From SMWC01 sp045561055 (GTDB taxonomy: Bacteria > Pseudomonadota > Gammaproteobacteria > Steroidobacterales > Rariloculaceae): 64,000 nt of DNA. The notes under the pieces were generated by a model. That model was not told the origin of the DNA. It was given only the letters and a program-made list of their open reading frames with translations, and ran no database searches. Every line of letters starts with the position of its first letter. Position 1 is the stretch's first letter. The DNA lies in the NCBI GenBank assembly GCA_045561055.1, contig JBJKYL010000013.1:186001-250000 (forward strand). Direction: 5' to 3'. Positions 7,888-17,370 of the stretch are shown here, piece after piece. Position numbers and translations under genes: made by a program.

Positions 7888-8516
7888 TGAGCCAGGGGTA
7901 TTCACCACTGCTACAAACGCTTATTCAGGCCTTGCAATGCTTGCCTGGTGTCGGCGCTAAGTCTTCACAACGTATGGCCTTTCATCTTCTCGATAAGGAT
8001 CGCGAAGGGGCTATACGTCTGTCGAGTGCCCTCGCAGAAGGTAGCCGCTTGATCAAAAATTGCGAAGTTTGCCGTATGCTGACGGAGGAATCAGTGTGTG
8101 GCCTATGTTTAGATCATCGGCGTGATTCGGAGCAACTTTGTGTAGTTGAAATGCCGGCCGATCTCATTGCTATCGAGCAGTCGGCTGTTTATAGAGGCCG
8201 TTACTTCGTTCTCATGGGGCATCTTTCACCGATCGATGGTATCGGTCCGACCGAGTTAGGTTTAACGTTACTTCAACGCCGCCTCGAAGAAGAGACAATT
8301 ACTGAAGTAGTCCTCGCTACTAGCGCAACAGTCGAGGGTGATGCAACAGCACACATTATCGCGGCTATGGCGAAACAACATAATATCCGCGCTAGTCGCA
8401 TCGCCTATGGCGTACCGATGGGGGGTGAGCTCGAGTTCATCGATAGTGGTACATTGTCGCGAGCTATGTCAGGACGTCGCGAAATTGATACAGAACCCAC
8501 GGCGGAAAATTCATGA
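7887..8516 (+). CDS. recR: recombination protein RecR
   Basis: RecR (209 residues) is the toroidal partner of RecO/RecF in loading RecA at gaps. The helix-hairpin-helix CLPGVGAKSSQRMAFHL, the four-Cys zinc finger CEVCRMLTEESVCGLC (residues about 55-70) and the Toprim domain (VVEMPADLIAIEQS to SRIAYGVPMGGELEFID) are all present in order, and length is normal. The start is GTG at 7887, overlapping the ybaB stop. The 3' end overlaps the next start as ATGA (8513-8516). Confidence 0.97.
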   Translation: MSQGYSPLLQTLIQALQCLPGVGAKSSQRMAFHLLDKDREGAIRLSSALAEGSRLIKNCEVCRMLTEESVCGLCLDHRRDSEQLCVVEMPADLIAIEQSAVYRGRYFVLMGHLSPIDGIGPTELGLTLLQRRLEEETITEVVLATSATVEGDATAHIIAAMAKQHNIRASRIAYGVPMGGELEFIDSGTLSRAMSGRREIDTEPTAENS

Positions 8517-8866
8517 GACTCGAAAGAGACCCAGGCTGTATTTTTTGTAAGATAGTTGCAGGTGATGTGGCCTGTGAGGGGCTATATGAGGATGATGAAA
8601 TCCTTGGTTTTAAGGATACTAGCCCACGGGCACCATTCCATGGCATCCTAATTCCGAAGACCCATATAGCAACCCTCGACGATCTGAAGGATGATCAGGC
8701 GGGAACTATGGGACGGTTCTTTTTGATCGCTCGCGATCTTGCCTGTAGATTTGAGCTGCCAGGTTACCGAGTCGTTATTAATACTAACGCGGCAGGGGGT
8801 CAAGTTGTTTTCCATATTCACATGCATGTCCTTGGAGGACGGCAGATGCGCGGATCTCTCGGTTAG
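8513..8866 (+). CDS. HIT family protein (HinT-like purine nucleoside phosphoramidase)
   Basis: This 117-residue cytoplasmic protein carries the histidine triad HIHMHVLGG near the C terminus and the N-terminal GCIFCKIVAGDV and HGILIPKTHI segments of the HinT branch, which hydrolyses adenosine 5'-phosphoramidates. The start overlaps the recR stop by four bases, and the stop overlaps the convergent rsgA stop (8863-8866). Because rsgA reads the opposite way, this gene closes the dnaX operon. Confidence 0.93.
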   Translation: MRLERDPGCIFCKIVAGDVACEGLYEDDEILGFKDTSPRAPFHGILIPKTHIATLDDLKDDQAGTMGRFFLIARDLACRFELPGYRVVINTNAAGGQVVFHIHMHVLGGRQMRGSLG

Positions 8867-9753
8867 CGATGCTTTTCTTGCAGCGACTCGGTTAATTCCA
8901 ATAAATTTAGGTAGCTTTGATAGCGTCGTTCGGTAATGACGCACTTTGCTACTGCTGTCTTGATAGCGCAATCAGGTTCCGCTAGGTGACGGCAGTCGTC
9001 GAAGCGACAGTTACTTCTGTAGGAAGAGTCGAACTCCTTGAAGCCGCGCTCTACGTCGCGCACGTCCGCGATATAAGGGGCATAGTCGCGGACACCTGGT
9101 GAGTCAATGAGTTCGCCACTCTCGGGTAGCTCATAGAGTACAGATGTACTCGTTGTATGACGTCCATGCCCGCTCTTATCAGACAATTCATTCACGACTT
9201 GACGTGCTGAACCGAGTAACGCGTTTATCAAAGACGATTTACCAACGCCAGATTGTCCAATTAGTACGCTACATTCCTTAGCCATGCATGTAGCTAGGGC
9301 CATAAGGCCCGATCGTTGTTTAGCGCTCGTAAGGCAGATATGGTCGGTCAGATTACGATAGTTCGTAAGTTCCTCTAGACAGTTCTCGCCAAGGTCTACT
9401 TTATTGAATACGATTACGCTTTTTAGGCCCGATAACGCTGCTGATGCAAGATAGCGGTCAAGAAGGAACCAGTCTGGAGTAGGTTGCGGCGCGAGCACGA
9501 CGACAAGTTGCGATAAATTAGCAGCGATCGTTTCTGGTTTGCCACGATTGTTGATACGCATGAGCGTGGAATTTCGAGAAAGTAATTTTGTAATAATGCC
9601 TTTACGGTCGGATTCTATATGCCACTCCACGCGATCGCCAACGACAGGGTTCAACGAGCGGCTTTGTAACTGGCAGACGACTCGCTCCCCTTGCTTATTC
9701 TCAACGAGACTATGGCGTCTATATCGTGCAACGACCTTGCCGATTTTACTCAT
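8863..9753 (-). CDS. rsgA: small ribosomal subunit biogenesis GTPase RsgA
   Basis: RsgA is a circularly permuted GTPase that checks and matures the 30S decoding centre. The protein shows an N-terminal OB fold (to ~75), then the motifs in permuted order: NKVD (117-120), GQSGVGKS (166-173), and DSPGVRDY (about 217). A C-terminal zinc finger has the CRFDDCRHLAEPDC arrangement near 248. At 296 residues it is a little shorter than the E. coli form (350) because the N-terminal extension is missing, as in many bacteria. It is divergent from orn. Confidence 0.96.
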   Translation of the reverse strand: MSKIGKVVARYRRHSLVENKQGERVVCQLQSRSLNPVVGDRVEWHIESDRKGIITKLLSRNSTLMRINNRGKPETIAANLSQLVVVLAPQPTPDWFLLDRYLASAALSGLKSVIVFNKVDLGENCLEELTNYRNLTDHICLTSAKQRSGLMALATCMAKECSVLIGQSGVGKSSLINALLGSARQVVNELSDKSGHGRHTTSTSVLYELPESGELIDSPGVRDYAPYIADVRDVERGFKEFDSSYRSNCRFDDCRHLAEPDCAIKTAVAKCVITERRYQSYLNLLELTESLQEKHR

Positions 9754-9833
9754 TTGGGTGGGGAGTCTTGGGAAGTAGTATTAATCTGGTAGTCTGATCG
9801 GCCTGTTACAATCTGACCCTGGAGGTCGTGATA

Positions 9834-10376
9834 TTGAAATCTAAGGATAATTTGATCTGGATCGATCTGGAAATGAGCGGGCTGGATCCTGACAAGGATC
9901 TGATTATTGAGATCGCGACAGTTGTCACCGATAAGGATCTTGTTGTACTTGAGGACGGTCCGGTATTGGCAATCCATCAAAGCGACGAGACACTGAATGG
10001 CATGGACGAATGGAATACCCGTCAGCATAACGAGTCGGGTCTCGTTGCTCGGGTGCAAGCTAGTACCACAAGCGAATACGATGCTGAGGAGCAGACTCTG
10101 ACGTTTTTACGCAAGTACCTTGACCCGGTGGTTTCGCCCATGTGTGGTAACAGTATCTGTCAGGATCGGCGTTTTCTCATACGTCATATGCCTGAGCTCG
10201 CGCGTTTCTTCCACTATAGAAATCTTGATGTAACTACCTTGAAAATCTTGGCTCATTTGTGGGGGTCAAATACTGATACTGAATTTAAAAAAGATTCTAC
10301 TCACCTTGCTTTAGCGGATATCTATGACTCGATTAGCGAGTTGCGTTTTTATCGAAAACACCTTTTAACCATTTAG
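9834..10376 (+). CDS. orn: oligoribonuclease
   Basis: Orn degrades 2-5 nt RNA, including pGpG from c-di-GMP breakdown. It is a DEDDh exonuclease: the first acidic pair is in IWIDLEMSGLDP, the second Asp in CGNSICQDRRFL, and the final His/Asp in THLALADI. The frame is open from a GTG at 9828, but the GGAGG at 9821-9825 is only 2 bases from it and sits 8 bases from TTG at 9834, so TTG is the better start, giving 180 residues (E. coli 181). Divergent neighbour rsgA is the usual partner in this group. Confidence 0.95.
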   Translation: MKSKDNLIWIDLEMSGLDPDKDLIIEIATVVTDKDLVVLEDGPVLAIHQSDETLNGMDEWNTRQHNESGLVARVQASTTSEYDAEEQTLTFLRKYLDPVVSPMCGNSICQDRRFLIRHMPELARFFHYRNLDVTTLKILAHLWGSNTDTEFKKDSTHLALADIYDSISELRFYRKHLLTI

Positions 10377-10485
10377 TAGCTACCTTATGAAGCTTGTGCA
10401 TAGCTCTACTACGCGAATCGGAGAGATTGAGGCTTTATTCAAGCTACGTCGGAACCGCTGTTCGGCGAGATAGGCTATAAAATAA

Positions 10486-13131
10486 TTAAGCGCTTGACAG
10501 CGCTGCTTGTGCAGCCGCGAGACGTGCGATCGGGACGCGTTTTGGTGAACAGCTAACGTACTCCATTCCTACAGTATGACAGAATGCTATCGAGCGTGGA
10601 TCGCCGCCGTGTTCGCCGCAGATGCCAAGCTTCAGTTCTGGCTTAATTTTCCGCGCATCATCGATACTTAGTTCTATGAGCCGCCCAACTCCAGTTTGGT
10701 CGATAGATTCAGTTGGATCATCTGGCAGGATACCCTCATCAATATAATGCCTTAGAAATGTTCCGGCATCATCTCGACTAATACCAAAAATCATTTGTGT
10801 GAGATCATTAGTTCCAAAACTAAAGAAACTCGCTTCGGTGGCAATTTCCCCAGCCGTTAGAGCGGCTCTTGGGGTTTCTATCATGGTTCCAAATGAGTAG
10901 TCGACCTCGATTTTTTCTTCCTGCATAACTTGTTGCGCTGTTTGTTCTAAACGTTCTTTAACCCATTTCAATTCGTTTACGTGACTGACCAATGGGATCA
11001 TAATTTCAGGCTCTACTCCTAGGCCCTCTTTCCTTACTTTGCAGGCAGCGCTAATAATGGCCGTAACCTGCATTTGAACTATGCCGGGGAAAATAAACGA
11101 CAGGCGACAGCCTCGCAGACCTAGCATCGGATTTGCTTCATGCATAGCTCGAACTGATCTGAGCATCTTTTGAAGGGCAGGTAACTTAGGTGATTCGGGC
11201 TCGTTGCACTCTAGACGAATGACCTCAGCGAGTAGATCTGTTTCGCTCGGTAGAAACTCATGCAGTGGTGGATCGATAAGCCTTATAGTCGTCGGTCGAC
11301 CTCCCATCGCTTTAAAAATACCTTCAAAATCTTGTCTTTGAAGAGGCAAGAGTTCATCTAGCGCAGCACTACGTTCAGTTTCCTCCTCCGCAAGAATTAG
11401 TCGTTGGACCAGCGGAGCGCGGTCGCCAAGAAACATGTGCTCTGTCCGGCATAGTCCGATACCTTCGGCACCAAGCTTAATTGCTTCGGTCGCTTGATCA
11501 GGCGTATCTGCGTTTGCGCGAACCTTTAGTTTTCTGAACGAGTCTGCCCATTCCATCAGCGCCGAGATCTCTTCAATTGCTGTGGCTGGCTCAGTTTTAA
11601 GTTTACCGGTGAACACGATGCCATCACTACCGTCAATGGAGATCCAATCTCCTTCGCGCAGTGTTATTCCATTAGCGGTAACAGTCGCTTTTTTAGAATC
11701 GATTTGTAGTTCACTACACCCACAGATTGTAGGAACACCAAACTGACGTGCAACTAGTGCAGCATGAGAGGTCCGTCCCCCGCGGCTAGTGAGCACTCCT
11801 TTGCTTGCTAGCATTCCTGCTAGGTCGTCAGGATTTGTTTCTTCGCGTACAAGAATAATTTCAGCACCAGGATCGACGTTTTGGATTTCGGCCGCCTTTT
11901 GAGAGTCGAACACAATTTTTCCAGTTGCTGCACCAGGGCCAGCGTTCATCCCCTTAACGAAGATTTTTTCATCTGGTTTTTCTACGAAGCGCGGGTGCAT
12001 TGATTGTTCAAGTTGGGCAGGGGTAATACGATTGAGGATAGCCTCTTCCTTTGTGATTAGCCCTTCATTTACCATCTCTACTGCGATTTTAATTGCCGCG
12101 TTTTTAGTTCGTTTTCCGGTTCGGCATTGAAGTAAAAATAATTGACCATTTTCAATCGTGAATTCAATATCTTGCATTTCCTTATAGTGGGCTTCCAAGC
12201 GATGTGCCATAGCGGTAAATTGTTGGTAAATTTTGGGCTGCTGCTTTGAAAGTTCCTGGATATCAAGAGGCGTTCTTACGCCGGCTACAACGTCTTCCCC
12301 TTGTGCATTCATCAAATATTCGCCATACAGTGTGTTCACGCCGGTTGCTGGATTACGTGTGAATGCAACTCCAGTACCACAGGAATTGCCTTTGTTGCCG
12401 AAAACCATAGCCTGAACGTTTACGGCAGTTCCGATATCGTGGCTAATTTTTTCTACTTTTCTGTATAAAATAGCTCTTTTATTATTCCACGAACGAAAGA
12501 CTGCTTCGATGGCCGTTTTTAGTTGTTCTGTGACGTCTTGCGGAAAATCCTGACCTATTCGGTCTTTGGTGAGAGCCTTATATTCATTACACAGGTGCTT
12601 GAGATGAGGTGCATCAACGTCGGTATCCAGCTCTACGTTTAGATGTTTTTTTAATGTTGTGAAAAGGTGTTCGTATTCTTCCTTTGGGACGTCCATTACG
12701 ACATTACTGAACATCATTATGAAGCGGCGATAGGCGTCATATGCAAATCGCTCGTCACCCGTAGTGTCGATTAGTCCCTTGATTGTCTCATCGTTCAGCC
12801 CAAGATTTAGAATGGTATCCATCATGCCTGGCATGCTGAATTTAGCGCCAGAGCGAACTGAGACTAGGAGTGGATCGGCTGTGTTGCCGAGTTTTTTTCC
12901 AGTCTTTTGTTCCAAATGACTAAGCGCCGTTATGATCTCATCTTCGAGTCCGGTAGGTAGGGATTTTCCCTCACTGTAGTAGTCCTTACAAACCTGTGTG
13001 GTGATTGTAAAACCTGGCGGAACGGGTAGCCCAATATTGGTCATTTCAGCAAGGTTTGCTCCCTTACCACCTAGGAGGTCTTTAAGTTCCGCATTACCTT
13101 CTTCAAAAAGATAGATCGATTTCTTAGTCAT
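10486..13131 (-). CDS. ppdK: pyruvate, phosphate dikinase
   Basis: PPDK interconverts pyruvate + ATP + Pi and PEP + AMP + PPi; in bacteria it serves glycolysis with PPi or gluconeogenesis. The 881-residue length is standard. The nucleotide-binding domain starts FEEGNAELKDLLGGKGANLAEM; the swivelling phosphohistidine is in GGRTSHAALVARQFGVP (His about 456, with the regulatory Thr two residues before it); the C-terminal PEP-binding barrel ends with FSFGTNDLTQM and GICGEHGGDP. The divergent gene across a 68-bp gap encodes the regulatory protein that acts on that Thr, supporting PPDK over PEP synthase. Confidence 0.97.
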   Translation of the reverse strand: MTKKSIYLFEEGNAELKDLLGGKGANLAEMTNIGLPVPPGFTITTQVCKDYYSEGKSLPTGLEDEIITALSHLEQKTGKKLGNTADPLLVSVRSGAKFSMPGMMDTILNLGLNDETIKGLIDTTGDERFAYDAYRRFIMMFSNVVMDVPKEEYEHLFTTLKKHLNVELDTDVDAPHLKHLCNEYKALTKDRIGQDFPQDVTEQLKTAIEAVFRSWNNKRAILYRKVEKISHDIGTAVNVQAMVFGNKGNSCGTGVAFTRNPATGVNTLYGEYLMNAQGEDVVAGVRTPLDIQELSKQQPKIYQQFTAMAHRLEAHYKEMQDIEFTIENGQLFLLQCRTGKRTKNAAIKIAVEMVNEGLITKEEAILNRITPAQLEQSMHPRFVEKPDEKIFVKGMNAGPGAATGKIVFDSQKAAEIQNVDPGAEIILVREETNPDDLAGMLASKGVLTSRGGRTSHAALVARQFGVPTICGCSELQIDSKKATVTANGITLREGDWISIDGSDGIVFTGKLKTEPATAIEEISALMEWADSFRKLKVRANADTPDQATEAIKLGAEGIGLCRTEHMFLGDRAPLVQRLILAEEETERSAALDELLPLQRQDFEGIFKAMGGRPTTIRLIDPPLHEFLPSETDLLAEVIRLECNEPESPKLPALQKMLRSVRAMHEANPMLGLRGCRLSFIFPGIVQMQVTAIISAACKVRKEGLGVEPEIMIPLVSHVNELKWVKERLEQTAQQVMQEEKIEVDYSFGTMIETPRAALTAGEIATEASFFSFGTNDLTQMIFGISRDDAGTFLRHYIDEGILPDDPTESIDQTGVGRLIELSIDDARKIKPELKLGICGEHGGDPRSIAFCHTVGMEYVSCSPKRVPIARLAAAQAALSSA

Positions 13132-13199
13132 TTGTATTAAAATCTTTTAGCCAATAGGATGGTGACGTTTCTCAAGCAATACTCTTCCGATAGGGATCA

Positions 13200-14045
13200 A
13201 TGATAATAGATGATCTTTCTATGATCGATCGCGCCGTTTTTTTTGTGTCTGACCAGACCGGAGTGACTGTCGAGACGCTCGGTCATAGCCTATTAACCCA
13301 ATTTGATGAGGTTAATTTTAAAGATGTGACTGTGCCATTTGTAGATAGCTTTGACAAGGCCAATCAAGTAGCGACAGATATTGACCTTGAGGCTGAACGG
13401 CTAGGTGTTCGCCCAATAGTGTTTATAAGCTTTGTGGATGAAGAATTGAGGAAGCCCCTGCTCAATTCCAAAGGCCTAGTACTGGACTTTTTCGAAGCAT
13501 TCTTAGGTCCGTTGGAGGTGGAGCTGCAAAGCCCTTCTTCTCATACTCTTGGGAGGGCACATGGTATTGATGATCTCAAGAGCTATGACTCGCGAATGGC
13601 TGCGACAAATTTCGCAATTGAGGCTGATGATGGTCATAGCGTAGAGCGTTATGATCAGGCAGACTTGATTTTACTTGGTGTTTCTAGGACTGGGAAAACT
13701 CCTACCTGTCTTTATCTTGCCCTTACCTATGGCCTTTATGCTGCCAATTATCCTCTTACCGATGATGAGCTGGAAGCGTGTCGGCTACCTGGGTTACTGC
13801 GCAAAAATCGAAAAAAACTTTACGGATTGATAATCGCGCCAGATAGGCTTAGACAGATTCGTCAGGAACGAAGTACGGTAGGTAAGTATTCCTCAAAGCA
13901 GCAAGTCTCCCATGAGATAAGACTATCGAGTGCACTATACAGAGAGCTAGGCATTCCATTTACTGACGTCAGCGAATCTTCTATTGAGGAGATTGCTAGC
14001 AGGATTCTAAACGAAACCGGTGTTGAGAGGCGTTTAGGTCGATGA
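13200..14045 (+). CDS. PPDK/PEP synthase regulatory protein (bifunctional kinase/pyrophosphorylase)
   Basis: This 281-residue DUF299-family enzyme uses ADP to phosphorylate the active-site Thr of its target and removes the phosphate with Pi. The P-loop GVSRTGKTPT is near residue 160, the N-terminal FFVSDQTGVTVETLG is the family signature, and the middle HTLGRAHG and C-terminal segments follow in the usual order. Its position opposite ppdK indicates that it controls PPDK. The ATG at 13200 has weak ribosome-binding sequence; an in-frame ATG at 13221 just before IDRAVFFVSDQTG would give the more usual family start. Confidence 0.93.
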   Translation: MIIDDLSMIDRAVFFVSDQTGVTVETLGHSLLTQFDEVNFKDVTVPFVDSFDKANQVATDIDLEAERLGVRPIVFISFVDEELRKPLLNSKGLVLDFFEAFLGPLEVELQSPSSHTLGRAHGIDDLKSYDSRMAATNFAIEADDGHSVERYDQADLILLGVSRTGKTPTCLYLALTYGLYAANYPLTDDELEACRLPGLLRKNRKKLYGLIIAPDRLRQIRQERSTVGKYSSKQQVSHEIRLSSALYRELGIPFTDVSESSIEEIASRILNETGVERRLGR

Positions 14046-14223
14046 CGTTGAGTTATCTTTGTTAATTGCTACTTAAGGAAACTGTGCGGCGAACATTTTT
14101 CATTATATTGATTCTTCCGTGAATATCAGTTGGTTTGGGCAATGGTAGCTATGTTACGTTGGCCTTTGTTCTATTAGTTCGCTTATGGCATCCTCGGAGT
14201 TATGTATTTACGACGATTGAAGA

Positions 14224-14688
14224 ATGCGTACAGACAGTCTCATTGTTCCAGAGTGTATCTTCCGGCCCGGAAGTTTCGCGGCTTTGATGACAATATATGA
14301 AAGTAACTTTATTAAGCTTCGTAATTTGAGTGCCGGGTTGCGGACGGTTCCGACCGTTGCGGAGCCAGAGATGATTTCCGTAAAAACTCCGGATTGTGAT
14401 CTTCACTTGAAGTTATTGTTTCGTGGGCCGTATACGACGGCTGTTAATCTTACCTATTGGTTCGAAGATGAAGTTTCTGGGCTGATCGCGGACCCGGACC
14501 TGACGCTCAGGATTTATCATGACGCTAGCCTGGCAGAGGCTATTAGCGGGCGGCAGAAACACCGTCATCCCCAGCTCAAAGCTATTGCTAAAGCGCATTC
14601 AGTTGAGCTAGATCGACGCTGGCACGACAATCTTATTCTTAATAAATGGTTAGACTATCTTCTTGAAATGGGTCACAGGTTTACTTGA
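14224..14688 (+). CDS. DUF1249 (YqiB-type) protein
   Basis: This 154-residue cytoplasmic protein matches the YqiB/DUF1249 family in layout: an N-terminal FAALMTIYESNFIKLRNL, a central beta region, LTLRIYHDASLAEAI (the family has a very similar RLYHDA..AE segment), and a C-terminal NKWLDYLLEMGH helix. The function is unknown; in enterobacteria the gene lies near nudF and cpdA. Here it stands alone between the PPDK regulator and prc, 178 bases after the former. The ATG at 14224 has only a weak upstream GAAG; a later ATG at 14284 would cut into the conserved helix. Confidence 0.8.
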   Translation: MRTDSLIVPECIFRPGSFAALMTIYESNFIKLRNLSAGLRTVPTVAEPEMISVKTPDCDLHLKLLFRGPYTTAVNLTYWFEDEVSGLIADPDLTLRIYHDASLAEAISGRQKHRHPQLKAIAKAHSVELDRRWHDNLILNKWLDYLLEMGHRFT

Positions 14689-14804
14689 TGTTTGTTAGTA
14701 GTGACTCACTGTAGTTTACGATTAACGTCAATACCAATAGCAAGCCGTGCTAGCCAGGGACTAAAGCTACAGAGTAGCTCAAAGAGTGATAATTAACTCT
14801 TCGA

Positions 14805-16886
14805 TCAGTTACCGGACGCGTGGGCAGTAGACGCGAACTCCGCCGGCGTCTCTTCCAACGATGCCATGTCCGCAACTACTTCGGTTGCTTGCTGGAGAAG
14901 GATGTCGACTGGTTCCGATATTTCAAGTTCTTCAATCGATAACAATGGTTCAAGGTTAGATGCGGCGCGGCGTTCGTTTTCTCGCTCTAGTTGTTCTTCC
15001 TGGAGTCTGTTGCGCTCTGCTTGCCGTTCGGCCAGGTTTAGAGAAACTGTTTCACGGCCCCTAAGTTCTTTAAATGCGGCTACATCTTCCAGCAGATAGT
15101 TGTAGTTGGGATCACTCAAGGCGCGCGCTGATCGCCGTTCTTCCAGCAGTTGGATTGCCGGTTCTAGAGAGGATTCAGCACGGAAGCGAGTCGGTTCTAT
15201 TTGGTCCCAGGGAAGCGCCTCGTCCCGAGTGCTCTCGCCGACTATTGTGGTATCAACTAGCGAAGGCAATTCGATATCTGGGACGACGCCGCGGTGCTGA
15301 GTGCTACCGCCTGTTACGCGGTAATATTTACCAATAGTAAGTGTCAACTGACCATAACCTGGCGCACGCATGAATTGGTCGAGACTGAAAAGATTTTGTA
15401 CTGAGCCCTTACCGAACGTCTGTTGGCCAATCACGACACCGCGCTCGTAATCCTGTATCGCCGCCGCGAAGATTTCGGATGCACTAGCACTGTAACGATC
15501 GACGAGTACTGCCAGCGGTCCGTCGTATACCACGCCGGGTATGGGGTCATCGAGTATTTCGATGTTACCGCGCGTTTGTCTGAGCTGTACAACAGGCCCA
15601 CGCTCGATAAACAATCCGCTGAGTTCGGTAGCTTCGGAGAGATGGCCGCCGCCATTCTGCCTAAGATCGATAACGAGTCCATCGATGCCTTGGTCTTGGA
15701 GTTCGTCGACTAATCGTGAAACATCCCGTGTCGTGCTGGTATAACTCTCTTCGCCGCGGGCACGTGCGGCGTAATCAAGATAGAAGCTAGGCACGCGGAT
15801 GACACCGACATTGTAGAGATTGCCTTCGTGACTAACCTCGAGTCGATCGCTTTTAGCTGCCTGCTCCTCAAGTTTTACTTGGTCGCGGATCAAATCCAGG
15901 AATCTCTCCGGAGACCCGGGAACAGCACCGGCTGGCAGGATTTGCAGGCGTACCGTCGTGCCGCCAGGTCCGCGTATTATTTGGACCACGTCGTCAAGGC
16001 GCCATCCGATGACATCTACGATCTCGCCGTCGGCACCTTGGGCGACACCTGTAATGCGATCCTCGGGTTTCAGTTGCCCATCAATTTGTGCTGGGCCGCC
16101 GGGGATGAGATTGGTTACAGTGACGTAGTCATTTTCGAGTTGCAGCGATGCACCGATACCTTCATAAGACAGGCTCATCTGAATGCGATACTCTTCGCTA
16201 TCACGCGGAGACATGTAGCTAGAGTGCGGGTCCATGGTATGTGCCATGGCGTTCATGAACGTAGCAAAGACATCATTCGAGTTGAGTTGCACGATACGAG
16301 TGAGGATTCGCTCATAGCGTTCCTGAAGAATTTCAGCTGTCTCGAGCCACGTTTTACCGGTCAGAACTAAACTCAGTCCATCGTTCTTAATGCGTTTACG
16401 CCAAATTTCTTGGATCTCTTCGTCGGTATTTGGCCAGGACATATCGCTACGGTCGAATTGGAACGATTCCTCAACCGTAAAATCTGGTTCATGTTCAAGA
16501 AGAGTGAGCGCGAACGCAACCCGTTCTTCGGTTCGGAGTCTAAAAAGGTTAAAGATTTCGAAGATAGGCTCTAGCTCGCCTTTTCGAGCGCGATCGTCTA
16601 GTTCATATCGGTAACGGGCGAAAGAGGAGATGTCGCTACTGAGGAAATACAACCGATTACCGTCAAGCGTATCAAGGTAGCGATCTAAAATGGCTGAGGA
16701 AAATGAGTTATCAATCCGGGGTCTAGAGTAGTGTAGATCTTCTATGATCCGAGTGACCCTCTGACTAATATCAGGGTGTTTCTCGTCCATGATGAGATCA
16801 CCCTCTAGACCCGTTGCTGCGGTGATTATCGCGCAAAGTCCTAGACACAGAGTGCTACCGGCCCACCACCGCACTTTTCCCGTCAC
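14805..16886 (-). CDS. prc: periplasmic tail-specific protease (Prc/CtpA, S41A)
   Basis: This 693-residue protease has a signal peptide (residues 5-24) and would degrade periplasmic proteins from the C terminus, such as peptidoglycan hydrolases and lipoproteins. The N-terminal half contains DPHSSYMSPRD, followed by a PDZ domain (IGASLQLENDYVTVTNLIPG onward, about 240-330). The catalytic Ser is in DRYSASASEIF (about residue 465) and the Lys in GQQTFGKGSVQ (about 495). The C-terminal region is rich in Glu/Arg and helical, as in E. coli Prc (682 residues). It is monocistronic. Confidence 0.95.
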   Translation of the reverse strand: MTGKVRWWAGSTLCLGLCAIITAATGLEGDLIMDEKHPDISQRVTRIIEDLHYSRPRIDNSFSSAILDRYLDTLDGNRLYFLSSDISSFARYRYELDDRARKGELEPIFEIFNLFRLRTEERVAFALTLLEHEPDFTVEESFQFDRSDMSWPNTDEEIQEIWRKRIKNDGLSLVLTGKTWLETAEILQERYERILTRIVQLNSNDVFATFMNAMAHTMDPHSSYMSPRDSEEYRIQMSLSYEGIGASLQLENDYVTVTNLIPGGPAQIDGQLKPEDRITGVAQGADGEIVDVIGWRLDDVVQIIRGPGGTTVRLQILPAGAVPGSPERFLDLIRDQVKLEEQAAKSDRLEVSHEGNLYNVGVIRVPSFYLDYAARARGEESYTSTTRDVSRLVDELQDQGIDGLVIDLRQNGGGHLSEATELSGLFIERGPVVQLRQTRGNIEILDDPIPGVVYDGPLAVLVDRYSASASEIFAAAIQDYERGVVIGQQTFGKGSVQNLFSLDQFMRAPGYGQLTLTIGKYYRVTGGSTQHRGVVPDIELPSLVDTTIVGESTRDEALPWDQIEPTRFRAESSLEPAIQLLEERRSARALSDPNYNYLLEDVAAFKELRGRETVSLNLAERQAERNRLQEEQLERENERRAASNLEPLLSIEELEISEPVDILLQQATEVVADMASLEETPAEFASTAHASGN

Positions 16887-17000
16887 TGCCTCTCCTTAAA
16901 TTATATTTTGGTCAAGCCCTACTTTAGGAAAAGGGCTCACACGTTATTTTCTTCCAGTGGAAGGATAGCATGGCCGAATTTCAAACACAGTTACTACATT

Positions 17001-17273
17001 TTACTTTGAATGAAAAGCATCTCGATCATGCCATAGGCAGCGTGCTAGGCGTAGTAGCTGAATAATAAGGTATGGGCTTACGACCAATACCCAAGCTAGC
17101 GGAGCTCCGTTTGCTAGATCGCCCCAGACATATCCGATCAGCGCCCACAGACCGCCCTCAGCCGCGTATTCGCCAACGACGTGTGTGCCAACCCAATAGA
17201 CTAGAGCCGGCAATGGTACAAGGCCGAAACCAAGCATTACTATAGCGATCAATAGTTCTTTTCTACGCTGCAT
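17001..17273 (-). CDS. small membrane protein of unknown function
   Basis: The 90-residue product has two hydrophobic segments, about residues 8-28 and 55-76, and a short charged C-terminal tail (CLWHDRDAFHSK). I do not recognise a family. Codon use and the ATG with a clean open frame favour a real gene. It follows the two lipoprotein genes on the same strand after a ~97-base gap and precedes prc in direction of reading. Confidence 0.55.
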   Translation of the reverse strand: MQRRKELLIAIVMLGFGLVPLPALVYWVGTHVVGEYAAEGGLWALIGYVWGDLANGAPLAWVLVVSPYLIIQLLRLARCLWHDRDAFHSK

Positions 17274-17370
17274 TTTTTAAGCCCTATCGCAATTAATGCA
17301 ATTGCAATAATTGGTCTTATAAGAACTCTAAAGAAATTAGGCCATCACAGGCTAGCGTAATCGACAATGA